From Anaerotruncus sp. G3(2012) (GTDB lineage Bacteria > Bacillota > Clostridia > Oscillospirales > Ruminococcaceae): a DNA stretch of 64,000 nt. The notes under the pieces were generated by a model, which ran no database searches, was not told where the DNA came from, and saw only the letters and a program-made list of their open reading frames with translations. This document shows positions 8,239 to 16,346 of the stretch, piece by piece. The stretch is taken from contig NZ_KE159677.1 in the NCBI RefSeq assembly GCF_000403395.2, forward strand, positions 97,230 through 161,229, given 5' to 3'. Position 1 is the first letter of the stretch. Every line of letters begins with the position of its first letter. The position numbers and the translations under genes are program-made.

Positions 8239-9426
8239 TTACTGCCGCTCTTTGATGTTGGTGATAATGCGCTCCACTGCTGTGCGGATATTCTTGGTAT
8301 CCGTAGCCAGATTGATCCGGATAAATCCGTGACCGGTGAAGCTGAACCACTCTCCTACATCGCAGGCAAGGCGGCATTTTTTCTGGATGAACTCCTCGAC
8401 CTCTTTGCCGGGGATGTAGCCGCGCAGGTCGATCCACGAGAGGTAGGTTCCCTCAAGAGGGGTCACCACGATCTTCGGGAGCTCTTTCGCAAACTCCTGT
8501 TTCATATAGTCGTAGTTATGGCGGATCAGGGCTTTCACATTGTCAAACCACTCCTCGCCGCCACGGTATGCGGCTTCCACTGCGGTGAGACCCATGAGAT
8601 TTGCCTCTGCCGAGCCTATGCTCTTTATGTAAGCGTCGTACTTCTCCATCAGCTTCTCATCGTAAATGATGACATGAGAATGGATCAGGCCAGCCAGGTT
8701 AAAGGTCTTGGATGCAGCATTGAGGATGATCAGGATGTCCTTATACTTGCCGCCCTTCACCAGCGCGGTGGAGACGAACGGGTTGGTATCATAAGCGAAA
8801 TCCTGATGGATCTCATCGGCCAATACCAGCACATTGTGCCGCTTGCAGATATCCAGCACGCCGTCCAGCTCTTCCTCGGTCCATACGCGGCATACCGGGT
8901 TATGGGGCGAGCAGAGGATGAACATTTCCACCTGGTTCTCGGTGACCGCTTTTTCGAATTTTTCCAGATCCAGGACATAGTGACCGTCCTGGTTGTCCAG
9001 TTCACATGTGACGAGGTTTCTGCCAGTATTCAGGATCGCGTCATAGAACGGATAGTATACGGGCGGGCAGATAACGACCGAAGCTTTTTCCTGGGTGTAG
9101 GCCCTTACCGCTGTGTACAGGGAGCCTACCACGCCGGTGGCGAACCGAACGTTATTTTTGGCCAGCTCAATCCCATGGCGCTTTTTCTGCCATGCAAAAA
9201 ACGCCTCATAATAATGGTCCTCTACCCTGCCGTAGCCAAAAACGCCATGCTCTACGCGTTTTGCAAGGGCCTCGCGCACCGACGGAGGGGACTGAATCTC
9301 CATATCTGCAACCCACAATGCAAGCAGGTCAGCATCCCCGAAGATATCCTGAAGCGAATCCCATTTCAGGGTACCGGTTCCTCTCCGTTCCACGCAGTTT
9401 TCCTTACAGAACTTCTCGAAATCCAT
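8239..9426 (-). CDS. patB: PatB/MalY-type PLP-dependent C-S beta-lyase
   Basis: 395 residues of the class I/II aminotransferase fold. The PLP lysine is in NAASKTFNLAGL, with SPHNPVCRVW and ADEIHQDF upstream and FIRINLAT near the C-terminus as in MalY/PatB. These enzymes split cystathionine, cysteine or cystine into pyruvate, ammonia and a thiol or persulfide. It is first in an operon with a CoA-disulfide reductase-rhodanese, and a cystine importer follows. The expected flow is cystine in, cleavage to a persulfide, then persulfide handling. The divergent MarR regulator and the palindrome between them suggest repression. Exact substrate preference cannot be read. Confidence 0.9.
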   Translation of the reverse strand: MDFEKFCKENCVERRGTGTLKWDSLQDIFGDADLLALWVADMEIQSPPSVREALAKRVEHGVFGYGRVEDHYYEAFFAWQKKRHGIELAKNNVRFATGVVGSLYTAVRAYTQEKASVVICPPVYYPFYDAILNTGRNLVTCELDNQDGHYVLDLEKFEKAVTENQVEMFILCSPHNPVCRVWTEEELDGVLDICKRHNVLVLADEIHQDFAYDTNPFVSTALVKGGKYKDILIILNAASKTFNLAGLIHSHVIIYDEKLMEKYDAYIKSIGSAEANLMGLTAVEAAYRGGEEWFDNVKALIRHNYDYMKQEFAKELPKIVVTPLEGTYLSWIDLRGYIPGKEVEEFIQKKCRLACDVGEWFSFTGHGFIRINLATDTKNIRTAVERIITNIKERQ

Positions 9427-9452
9427 TTTGAGTAACCCCTTTCATTTGTATT

Positions 9453-9469
9453 TACCAGAACCTCTGGTA
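9453..9469. promoter_or_regulatory. 17-bp palindromic operator, likely MarR site
   Basis: Perfect dyad TACCAGA-acc-TCTGGTA between the patB start codon and its promoter, about +15 to +31 of the predicted transcript. Its size fits a MarR-dimer site acting as a block to transcription. Confidence 0.65.
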
Positions 9470-9489
9470 TAGTTTATCTCGTAAACAAT

Positions 9490-9518
9490 ATTGTAGCACG
9501 CGTTACGTTTCTTGTCAA
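9490..9518 (-). promoter_or_regulatory. Promoter of patB operon
   Basis: On the minus strand a consensus TTGACA, 17-bp spacer and TACAAT preceded by an extended TGC. This is one of the strongest promoter matches in the window. The remainder of 9519-9658 is AT-rich and shows no gene. Confidence 0.85.
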
Positions 9519-9658
9519 TGAAATTTGTAATTTCCGTAATAATGTATTCTCATTTTCTTAATAATTAGGTGATTTTCACAAGAATAAATATTTCTTTTTG
9601 GTGAAATTGTTTTGCGATTTAACTATTCCCAAATATGAAACGGGCTTCCCCGCTCATC

Positions 9659-9687
9659 TTGCAATGGAAAATCAGATATGATATGAT
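9659..9687 (+). promoter_or_regulatory. Promoter of the marR-type gene
   Basis: TTGCAA, 17-bp spacer, TATGAT; the -10 lies in a short tandem ATATG/ATATG. Confidence 0.6.
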
Positions 9688-9722
9688 GGAACCATACAAA
9701 AGCTCAGGGAGGAAATGCCTAT

Positions 9723-10196
9723 ATGGGCCAGTTTTCAGATATAGACCAAGTTTACCAAAAAGAGACCCGCAAAGCGAATATGCTGTATGAATTTGTCATT
9801 CTGTATCACAATTACATCTATGCCCAGCATACCTACGAGGCTGAAAACTGCAATATGATGGAGATACACACCCTTACCTATATTGACGACAGCCCGGGTA
9901 TCACGGTGACCCAGCTATCCAAAATCTGGCACAAAAGCAAAAGCGCCATCTCCCAGACGGTGAAAAAGCTGATGGAAGCTGGATATGTGGAAAAGCGCTA
10001 TACAGAGTATGACAAGAAAACCGCCTGCCTGTATGTGACCGAAAAGGGAAAGCGGCTTTCCAGCATCCATAAGGCCTACGATGTTGCAGACATCACCCAG
10101 ACAACCGCACTTCTGGTGGAACAGTGCAGCGAGGCGGATCTGGAGGCTTTTTACCGGATCATCGAGCAATACATCAAACTTCTGAAAGCTGAGTGA
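9723..10196 (+). CDS. MarR-family transcriptional regulator
   Basis: 157 residues. The winged-helix core (about 45-125) reads ITVTQLSKIWHKSKSAISQTVKKLMEAGYVEKRY followed by the wing DKKTACLYVTEKG, typical of MarR. N- and C-terminal helices would form the dimer interface. GGGAGGAAA precedes the ATG. It is divergent from the patB operon and a perfect 17-bp palindrome lies between them, so it most likely represses that operon. A sulfur compound is a plausible but unproven ligand. It ends 50 bases before a strong terminator. Confidence 0.9.
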   Translation: MGQFSDIDQVYQKETRKANMLYEFVILYHNYIYAQHTYEAENCNMMEIHTLTYIDDSPGITVTQLSKIWHKSKSAISQTVKKLMEAGYVEKRYTEYDKKTACLYVTEKGKRLSSIHKAYDVADITQTTALLVEQCSEADLEAFYRIIEQYIKLLKAE

Positions 10197-10245
10197 TGGC
10201 GCGGTATCCTGTGCCGGCACAGGGCATGGGAATGTAGCCAGTGGG

Positions 10246-10283
10246 AAAAAGCGTACCCAACGTTTGGAGGGGTGCGCTTTTTT
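10246..10283 (+). terminator. Terminator of marR-type gene
   Basis: Stem AAAAAGCGTACCC / GGGTGCGCTTTTT with one G-U pair and a TTTTTT tail. Confidence 0.85.
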
Positions 10284-10417
10284 ATGTGGGTTAAGGCTTA
10301 CACAACGCTTTTCAGGGGCGTTTAAACTGCCTTGAGCCCGGAAAGCATGAACTGCCCGAGGCGAACTGTTATGTGCGGAAAAACCGCAAGAATGATGAAA
10401 AACGGATTTGACTGTTT

Positions 10418-10426
10418 TGGTACAAT
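10418..10426 (+). promoter_or_regulatory. Possible extended -10 promoter of the araC-GNAT/MATE pair
   Basis: TGG-TACAAT 22 bases before the start codon, without a good -35. It is the only promoter-like site in the 160 bases upstream of the gene. Confidence 0.4.
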
Positions 10427-10447
10427 CAGTGGGAAAGGAGGGAACCC

Positions 10448-11299
10448 ATGGGCAACCATCAGGTTGAGAACATCGCAGCGGCCATTTCCTATATTGAAGC
10501 GCATCTCTATGAAAAACTGGATTTAGATACGGTTGCAAATGCGGTTTGCTATTCCAAGTACCATCTGCACCGGATGTTTACAGGCACAGTTGGGATAACA
10601 CCTCACGACTACATCCAGCGCAGACAACTAACCGAGGCGGCAAAACTGCTGGTATTTTCGAAAAAGCCAATCATCGAAATTGCACTGGCTGCTGGCTACG
10701 AAAGCCAACAGGCGTTTACTTCCATCTTCAAAGCCATGTATAAACAGACGCCGTTGGAGTATAGGCAAAACGGGGCCTTTTACCCTCTTCAGCTGGAATT
10801 TCTATTAAACAAAAATCCATCTGTACCCGGTGGGATGCCGCAAAAAATCTCTTATGCTGCACCGGCGGACATTCCCGCCTGGATGAACTTTGTCCCGCTT
10901 GTGATTGGCGGTTTTCCCCATCTTGATGCAGCCTCCCATCTGGAGCAGGCCAAACGGTATATTCAGCGGTCCCAGGCCCTTGTGATGCGGGACGGCCCTA
11001 CCATCATTGGGGCCGCCGCATTTTCCTGCCAGGCCGGGAGTATCGATTTTCTGGCTGTGCATCCGCAATACCGGCATTACGGAGTGGCAAAATCGCTCCT
11101 CGACTTTATGGTCTGCCATCCGTTTGCAGGCCGTGAAATCAGCATCACAACCTTTCGAGAGGGGGATAAGGCCGACACCGGACAGCGCGAGGAATACAAG
11201 CGGCTTGGATTTGCCGAATCGGAGCTTCTCACTGAGTTTGGCTACCCCACCCAGCGGTTGATTCTGCCGCCAAAACAGGAGGAAAACAGCAATGGATGA
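10448..11299 (+). CDS. AraC-type regulator fused to a GNAT acetyltransferase domain
   Basis: 283 residues. Residues about 5-105 carry two AraC helix-turn-helices (VANAVCYSKYHLHRMF and IIEIALAAGYESQQAFTSIFK). Residues about 125-280 resemble a GNAT N-acetyltransferase, with the acetyl-CoA loop as IDFLAVHPQYRHYGVAKSLL. This pairs DNA binding with a small-molecule acetyltransferase or an acetyl-CoA sensor domain. AAAGGAGG precedes the ATG. The last codons overlap the MATE start by eight bases, so the two are translationally coupled. The GNAT part may detect or inactivate a substrate of the pump; that is inference. Confidence 0.85.
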   Translation: MGNHQVENIAAAISYIEAHLYEKLDLDTVANAVCYSKYHLHRMFTGTVGITPHDYIQRRQLTEAAKLLVFSKKPIIEIALAAGYESQQAFTSIFKAMYKQTPLEYRQNGAFYPLQLEFLLNKNPSVPGGMPQKISYAAPADIPAWMNFVPLVIGGFPHLDAASHLEQAKRYIQRSQALVMRDGPTIIGAAAFSCQAGSIDFLAVHPQYRHYGVAKSLLDFMVCHPFAGREISITTFREGDKADTGQREEYKRLGFAESELLTEFGYPTQRLILPPKQEENSNG

Positions 11300-12620
11300 T
11301 AATATTTTAGACCAGGAATGGAGCGCAGGTTCACTCCTGCGCTTTGCGTTTCCCACCATCACCATGATGATTTTCATGGGACTGTATACCATCGTGGACA
11401 CAATTTTTGTAGCGCAGTTTGTGAATACCGATGCGCTTTCCGCCATCAACATTGTGTGCCCTATCATCAATAGCACAGTTGGTCTGGGAACGATGATTGC
11501 AACAGGCGGAAATGCCATCATTTCCCGAAAAATGGGAGCTGGCAGACAGCGGGAAGCAAAGGAGGATTTTACCCTGTTGGTGATCACAGGGGCTGTGGCT
11601 GGATTTCTGATTCTTCTGGGTGGGATCATCTGGATCGACAAAATCATTTACGCGCTCGGAGCCAGCGGCCTGCTCTTTCCCTATTGCAAAGGCTACCTTA
11701 TGACACTGCTTCTATTCATTCCGGCAAATGTACTGCAAACGCTCTTCTCAAACCTGTTTGCAACAGCCGGAAAACCGGGCCTCGGCTTCGGTCTGTCCGT
11801 TTTGGCAGGCACAGCGAACCTCATTTTGGATTACATTTTCATTGTCCCCTGCGGCCTGGGCATCCGGGGCGCCGCTTTGGGGACGGGCTTCGGCTATCTG
11901 ATCCCCACAGCTGTCGGGCTGGTCTATTTTGCCCGGAGCAAAGGGCCCCTGTCTTTTACAAAGCCAAAATGGAAAGGGGCCGTAATCTGGGAGAGTTGCT
12001 TTAACGGCTCTTCCGAAATGGTAAGCCAGCTTGCAGCAGCCGTCACAACGTTTCTGTTCAACCGCACAATGATGCACCTGTTGGGGGAAGATGGTGTTGC
12101 TGCGATCACCATTATCATCTACTCCCAATTTCTGCTGAACACGCTGTATATCGGCTTTTCGATCGGGGTGGCGCCCATCATCGGGTTTCACTATGGAAAT
12201 AAAAATGACGTGCAGCAGAAAAAGGTGTTCTCCATCAGTATGCGGTTTATCGCGGCGGCATCAGTGGTACTATTTTTAGGGTCTATATTTGGCGGCTCCC
12301 GTATCGTGCGCCTGTTTGCGGAGGAAACATCGGAAGTCTACCGCATTGCCGCAGACGGATTTGCTATTTTTTCATACAGCTTCCTGTTCTGCGGTTTGAA
12401 CAGCTTTACATCTGCGATGTTCACAGCCCTGTCAAACGGAAAACTATCTGCTGTCCTTTCATTCCTGCGGACGTTTGGCCTGCTGACAGGCGGCATCCTG
12501 CTGCTGCCCCGCATTTGGGGAATAACGGGGGTATGGCTGGCTGTCCCCGTTGCAGAGGGGATCATGGCGGCTGTCTCTGCGATTTTCCTTGCCCATTATC
12601 GGAAACGGTATGCCTACTGA
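11292..12620 (+). CDS. MATE-family efflux transporter (second copy)
   Basis: 442 residues with about twelve membrane helices and the MATE motifs FPTITMMIFMGLYTIVDTIFV and NTDALSAINIVCPI. It shares its domain layout with the MATE protein at 1137-2486 but sequence identity is only moderate, so it is a diverged paralogue rather than a recent duplicate. It overlaps the AraC-GNAT gene and is read with it. Function is expected to be cation-coupled export of a drug-like or endogenous toxic compound. Confidence 0.9.
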   Translation: MDDNILDQEWSAGSLLRFAFPTITMMIFMGLYTIVDTIFVAQFVNTDALSAINIVCPIINSTVGLGTMIATGGNAIISRKMGAGRQREAKEDFTLLVITGAVAGFLILLGGIIWIDKIIYALGASGLLFPYCKGYLMTLLLFIPANVLQTLFSNLFATAGKPGLGFGLSVLAGTANLILDYIFIVPCGLGIRGAALGTGFGYLIPTAVGLVYFARSKGPLSFTKPKWKGAVIWESCFNGSSEMVSQLAAAVTTFLFNRTMMHLLGEDGVAAITIIIYSQFLLNTLYIGFSIGVAPIIGFHYGNKNDVQQKKVFSISMRFIAAASVVLFLGSIFGGSRIVRLFAEETSEVYRIAADGFAIFSYSFLFCGLNSFTSAMFTALSNGKLSAVLSFLRTFGLLTGGILLLPRIWGITGVWLAVPVAEGIMAAVSAIFLAHYRKRYAY

Positions 12621-12669
12621 ACCATTCATCCAGACAGTGCAGACACGCGGATATTTCCAGGAAAACAAG

Positions 12670-12712
12670 AACCGCCGAAAGCCTTCATTCCACAGGGCTT
12701 TCGACGGTTTTC
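12670..12712 (+). terminator. Terminator of second MATE gene
   Basis: Stem AACCGCCGAAAGCC / GGCTTTCGACGGTT, one mismatch, followed by TTTTCT. It ends immediately before the tRNA fragment. Confidence 0.8.
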
Positions 12713-12759
12713 TGGCGTCGCTAAGAGGATTCGAACCTCCGGCCTACCGCTTAGGAGTA
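12713..12759 (-). tRNA. 3' half of tRNA-Arg(CCT): attachment-site remnant
   Basis: Read on the minus strand it has an anticodon loop CTCCTAA, 3' anticodon strand GCGGT, variable loop AGGCC, T-arm GGAGG-TTCGAAT-CCTCT, acceptor strand TAGCGAC, discriminator G and encoded CCA. The 5' half is missing: bases before the loop cannot pair with GCGGT and no D-arm follows. This is what remains on one side when an element integrates into a tRNA 3' end. The intact gene should lie at the other end of the original element, outside this window. Confidence 0.75.
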
Positions 12760-12812
12760 CGGCGTACCATTTCGTAAATTGTTCATATCATATCTTCCCG
12801 TGTTGTTTCTTC

Positions 12813-12966
12813 GCAAATTGTGCTGCCTGGAGGCAGGTCAATTTGCACAAATTCCCCTGAAATATGCTGCCTTACAACGGCTTTTCAAATGTCGTATTAG
12901 CAAGATATTAGCAGGAACCCCTTGTGACGGAGGGCTTTCAGGGGCCATTTCAAAATGATATTAGCA
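12813..12966. repeat. Left-end repeats of the conjugative element
   Basis: A nested hairpin GCAAATTG..TGCCT-gg-AGGCA..CAATTTGC (12813-12846) is followed by three copies of ATTAGCA at 12896, 12907 and 12960, two preceded by AT. They lie between the attachment remnant and the excisionase-like gene. They are possible integrase/excisionase binding sites. The rest of 12760-12982 has no gene. Confidence 0.45.
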
Positions 12967-12982
12967 CAGGGAGGTTAATCTT

Positions 12983-13186
12983 ATGAGCACCAACGAAAAG
13001 GGGACGCCCCAAAGCAGAACATACACCGTGAATGACATCGCAGCCATTCTCGGTATCGGCCGCACTACGGCCTATAAGCTCGCCAACTCCGGAGCGTTCA
13101 AAACAATCCGCATCGGCAACATGATCCGCATCTCCAGAAAGTCCTTTGAGGATTGGCTGAAGATGGAGGAAATAATAAAAGAATAG
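12983..13186 (+). CDS. Excisionase-like helix-turn-helix protein
   Basis: 67 residues of the MerR-like excisionase family: YTVNDIAAILGIGRTTAYKLANSG followed by the short wing IRIGNMIRISRKSFEDWL. In Tn916/Tn1549-type elements such proteins bind element ends and bias the integrase towards excision, or regulate transfer genes. GGGAGG precedes the ATG. It is the first gene inside the tRNA boundary, where an integrase would be expected next to it, but none is present. Confidence 0.8.
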   Translation: MSTNEKGTPQSRTYTVNDIAAILGIGRTTAYKLANSGAFKTIRIGNMIRISRKSFEDWLKMEEIIKE

Positions 13187-13221
13187 ACTTAGGCGGATTT
13201 TTTATAGCGCAAGGTAAAAAA

Positions 13222-13252
13222 CAGGGCCCCATAACTGGGGCCCTGCTTTTTA
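13222..13252. terminator. Bidirectional terminator
   Basis: CAGGGCCCC-ataact-GGGGCCCTG with CTTTTT on the plus side and TTTTTT on the minus side. It serves the excisionase-like gene and the convergent gene at 13250. Confidence 0.85.
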
Positions 13253-14209
13253 AACTGCCAACTCGTCGTGTCCATAGAGTAGCTTATCCAGCTCGTAATC
13301 GCTCATTATCTGGGGGCAACTACGATATGAAAACCTGTGATCGGTGTGAAATTCGTCGACCATTCTAGGATAGCGGTGCCCCATTTCAAGCAAGTATGCT
13401 TTGTCAGGAGTCCCCTTTATTTCAAAGGCTCGAATCTCCTTTTTGGCGGGGGGCTTCCAAGTTTCTACCCCATTCTTGTCGACCTTGCGGTGGCACAGAT
13501 CGCTTCTAATATCGAGATGCTCTTGCTGTCGATAGCGCAGGGCATATTTCTGGAGAAGTTCTCCCGGAGATGACAACATGCGCCTACCAACAAAGCATTT
13601 GGGAACAAGCAATGTTTGATAGCTTCCTGAACTAATTCTGGGGAATTCTCTTCTTTCCCAGCGGTGAGTCGTAGAATTCCACATACAAAAAATGGCAGGA
13701 ATGTCACCCGCATTTGAGATGCCCCAATACTCGTACTGTTCGAGGGTATAGTCAATCAGAACCGCCCGGATAATGTTGGTTGTCAGGTCTGAAAGACGGT
13801 CATAACCAAAGTTTGGAGTCCACAAATGAAGATCACCAAGTTGAGTAATCAGTCCCTTGTCAAAGAGATGCTCTCTTATCATCTCCTCAACAATCGGCAT
13901 TAGGATTTCGGGAGATGTACCCCGTCCTTGCGAACGGGAAGCAGAAAGACCTAGATGCGTTTCGTTAGGTTCCCGTCCAAAAGACAGCATGTCGTACAAA
14001 CGCTTCGAGTTTCTCTCCGCCGCAACCTGGCAAAGTGTGGCGAAGAAATCATCTATGCAGTGAGATGCGGATGCTGAAATGGGATGGTTACTAAGCGCAA
14101 TACGCTCAGGATCGACATATAGACTGGTATCCGTTTCAAGGCGGATGTCTACGAAGTCGATGTCCTTATGCCCAGTAATTGGAAGGCGGTGGAATGTAGA
14201 AAAATTCAT
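13250..14209 (-). CDS. Unrecognised 319-residue protein carried by the element
   Basis: I do not recognise this family with confidence. It is soluble, with no signal peptide or membrane segment. Notable stretches are FVDIRLETDTSLYVDPERI near residue 20, a SRSQGRG motif near 90 and a C-terminal half rich in aromatic and charged residues. AAGGAG lies eight bases before the ATG at 14209. It is oriented against the conjugation genes and has its own terminator, so it looks like cargo. A role in element or host defence is possible from position only. Confidence 0.6.
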   Translation of the reverse strand: MNFSTFHRLPITGHKDIDFVDIRLETDTSLYVDPERIALSNHPISASASHCIDDFFATLCQVAAERNSKRLYDMLSFGREPNETHLGLSASRSQGRGTSPEILMPIVEEMIREHLFDKGLITQLGDLHLWTPNFGYDRLSDLTTNIIRAVLIDYTLEQYEYWGISNAGDIPAIFCMWNSTTHRWERREFPRISSGSYQTLLVPKCFVGRRMLSSPGELLQKYALRYRQQEHLDIRSDLCHRKVDKNGVETWKPPAKKEIRAFEIKGTPDKAYLLEMGHRYPRMVDEFHTDHRFSYRSCPQIMSDYELDKLLYGHDELAV

Positions 14210-14263
14210 CTTTATTCTCCTTAAAATCTAAAAATTTTTTGGCCATCTATGTTAGCCCCCTTC

Positions 14264-14292
14264 TTGATTTTTAAGGAGGAATCCTGTACAAT
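14264..14292 (+). promoter_or_regulatory. Promoter of the structured leader RNA
   Basis: TTGATT, 17-bp spacer, TACAAT; predicted start near 14299. Confidence 0.6.
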
Positions 14293-14298
14293 AAATTG

Positions 14299-14427
14299 GC
14301 TGTTGCGATACAGGACACCTCCAAGCATAAGATGTGCGTCACCACATACTTATGCTTTTTGACCACCGGTGGTATCGCTTAAGGACCTCTCTGAATCTTA
14401 GGAAATTTCAGAGAGGTCCTTTTTTAT
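14299..14427 (+). ncRNA. Structured leader / attenuator RNA ending in a strong terminator
   Basis: The predicted transcript contains a stem AAGCATAAG-ATGTG / CACAT-ACTTATGCTT, a palindrome ACCACCGGTGGT and a 15-bp terminator stem AAGGACCTCTCTGAA / TTCAGAGAGGTCCTT plus TTTTTTATT. A 16-codon ORF, MCVTTYLCFLTTGGIA (14329-14379), spans the first two hairpins and ends just before the terminator, as leader peptides do in ribosome-sensing attenuators. The next plus-strand gene is 400 bases on. It may be an orphan attenuator of a lost gene, a small RNA, or a control point for the transfer genes. Confidence 0.5.
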
Positions 14428-14697
14428 TCCACCGGGACTACCTTCTGCATTGGAATCCCCCCCTCTGTAACTTAAGCGCTGTAGATGATGTTTCTGCGTT
14501 CGGCACTTGGCAGTCAATGGTTTGGACTGCTAGCCAACTATACTATAGCACTTGCCCCGCATATAGTCAACAGGTAAACTGCAACGAAATGAGGTTTTTT
14601 CTCATTATAATGTAAATATTTTGTTAACAGGCATAAAACTGCGTATTTTATAGAGGTATTTCCTCAAAGATAAGATTGCTTTGCTTGAAAGAAATCT

Positions 14698-14727
14698 GCC
14701 ATAGGACTTTGTCCTATGGCCCTTTTT
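14698..14727 (+). terminator. Rho-independent terminator upstream of the transfer genes
   Basis: GCCATAGGAC-ttt-GTCCTATGGC followed by CCTTTTTAT. Between the first terminator and this one (14428-14697) I see no gene. Confidence 0.75.
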
Positions 14728-14824
14728 ATACCCAAATTTATCTCTTACCCATTGCTCACGGTGTATTGCCATAATAGATACGCCTATTGTATGAAAGACT
14801 ACCCCGAAAGGAGTCGAGAATCCC

Positions 14825-14953
14825 ATGTTCCTTCTCCCACAATTGGCTGGATGTCCGCCGCCCATAGATTTTCCCTACCAGGGTTTCTGGACGGCATATA
14901 GGCCGCTTTTTCCCAAAAAACGAACACTTTTCCAGACCGCCGAAAGGAGGTGA
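14825..14953 (+). CDS. Small conserved-looking ORF upstream of repA
   Basis: 42 codons starting MFLLPQLAGCPPPIDFPYQG, ending in the ribosome site of the next gene. AAAGGAG lies 11 bases before the ATG. Proline- and aromatic-rich, no recognised domain. I recall similar small ORFs at this position in related elements but cannot confirm. Confidence 0.35.
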   Translation: MFLLPQLAGCPPPIDFPYQGFWTAYRPLFPKKRTLFQTAERR

Positions 14954-14957
14954 TTTG

Positions 14958-15851
14958 ATGGCGGTATTTCGCATTGAGAAAACCCGCGACTACACGGTGA
15001 TGTCCAACCACCACCTGCGCAACGCAGAGCTGTCGCTGAAATCCAAAGGTCTGCTCTCCATGATGCTGTCCTTGCCGGAGGACTGGAACTATACCACCAG
15101 GGGCCTTGCAAAAATCTGCAAGGAGGGCACAGACAGCATTGGATCAGCCCTGAAGGAGCTGGAACGGGCCGGGTACATAGTCCGCAATCGCCTGCGGGAC
15201 AGCAAGGGCAAGATCGTGGATGTGGAGTATGTCATCTATGAGACGCCCCATCCCCCGGACACGGGCCAGCCGTGTGAGGACGAGCCGGATACGGCTTGTC
15301 CAGATACGGAAAACCCGGATATGGATAACCCATGTCTGGAAAACCGGCCGCAATTAAATAAAGAGAAAAGAAATCCTGAAGAACAAAATACTGATTCACC
15401 AAGTACGGAAGGATCAAATCCTATCCAATCAAGCCCCCCAACCCCCGCAGGGGCCAAACGGACCGGACGGGACTGGGTGCGGGAGCGAGAGAGCTATCGG
15501 GAACTGATTTTGGAGAATATCGAGTATGACTATCTATGCCGGGATGACCGGCTGGACCGGGATATGCTGAACGAGCTGGTGGAGCTCATGGTGGATACCG
15601 TCTGTTCCCGCAGGGAAACGATCCGCATTGCCGGGGACGACTATCCGGCGGAGGTGGTGAAATCTCGGTTCCTGAAGCTGAACAGCTCCCACATCGATTA
15701 TGTGTTGGACCGTATGCGGGAGAACACCACCTATGTCCGCAACATCAAGAAATATCTGCTGGCTGCCCTGTATAACGCCCCGGCCACTATCGACAGCTAC
15801 TATGCGTCCCTGGTGAACCACGACCTGTACGGCAGCGGAGAAAGGAGGTAA
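14958..15851 (+). CDS. RepA/DUF6017-type replication initiator of the conjugative element
   Basis: 297 residues. The N-terminal part (about 1-105) is a winged helix: FRIEKTRDYTVMSNHHLRN, then LSLPEDWNYTTRGLAKICKEG and LKELERAGYIVRNR. The middle is a low-complexity Pro/Glu/Asp linker. The C-terminal region (about 170-290) is the DUF6017 type. In Tn1549-like elements this gene precedes pcfB and the coupling protein and is thought to act in element replication. AAAGGAGG lies seven bases before the ATG. It is followed after six bases by pcfB. Confidence 0.8.
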   Translation: MAVFRIEKTRDYTVMSNHHLRNAELSLKSKGLLSMMLSLPEDWNYTTRGLAKICKEGTDSIGSALKELERAGYIVRNRLRDSKGKIVDVEYVIYETPHPPDTGQPCEDEPDTACPDTENPDMDNPCLENRPQLNKEKRNPEEQNTDSPSTEGSNPIQSSPPTPAGAKRTGRDWVRERESYRELILENIEYDYLCRDDRLDRDMLNELVELMVDTVCSRRETIRIAGDDYPAEVVKSRFLKLNSSHIDYVLDRMRENTTYVRNIKKYLLAALYNAPATIDSYYASLVNHDLYGSGERR

Positions 15852-15857
15852 TCACTC

Positions 15858-16346
15858 ATGCAGGAAGAAGTCACCCAGCGCACCGTTGCCCTCTGTGTGG
15901 AGGCTACCAAGCTCTCTGCCGGGATGCTGCAACAGGCCATGAAAAAAGTGCTGGACGAGATGCAGAAAGGTGTGACCGGCCATAAGACCAAGCTGCACCA
16001 CGGCAAGCAGACCCTCCGGCAGCTGATGAAGCACAACACCGGCGTTTCCAACATCGAGATCACCGACCAGAACATCCGGGCCTTTTCCGCCACCGCCAAG
16101 AAGTACGGCATTGACTTTGCTCTGAAAAAGGACACCAGCGGCGAGATACCTCGCTACCTGGTGTTTTTCAAGGGGCGGGATGCCGATGTTATCACGGCGG
16201 CCTTTCGGGAGTTTTCCGCAAAGAACCTGGAGAAAGAGAAAAAGCCCTCCATCCGCAAGGAGCTGGAGCAGGCAAAGCAGCAGTCCAAAGCCCAGCACCG
16301 TCAGCGGGAGAAGGTCAAGACCAAAGACCGGGGTGTGGAATTATGA
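15858..16346 (+). CDS. PcfB family conjugation accessory protein (DUF3801)
   Basis: 162 residues matching the PcfB/DUF3801 pattern: VTQRTVALCVEATKLSAGML, a GKQTLRQLMKH helix, YGIDFALKKD and a basic, Lys/Gln-rich C-terminal tail. In pCF10, PcfB is associated with the coupling protein during relaxosome docking. Here it overlaps the VirD4-type gene by four bases, as is usual. Confidence 0.85.
   Translation: MQEEVTQRTVALCVEATKLSAGMLQQAMKKVLDEMQKGVTGHKTKLHHGKQTLRQLMKHNTGVSNIEITDQNIRAFSATAKKYGIDFALKKDTSGEIPRYLVFFKGRDADVITAAFREFSAKNLEKEKKPSIRKELEQAKQQSKAQHRQREKVKTKDRGVEL

Noticed and set aside
12713..12790. Complete tRNA-Arg gene
   Set aside because: The 5' anticodon strand cannot pair with GCGGT and no D-arm or 5' acceptor strand follows, so it is only the 3' half.
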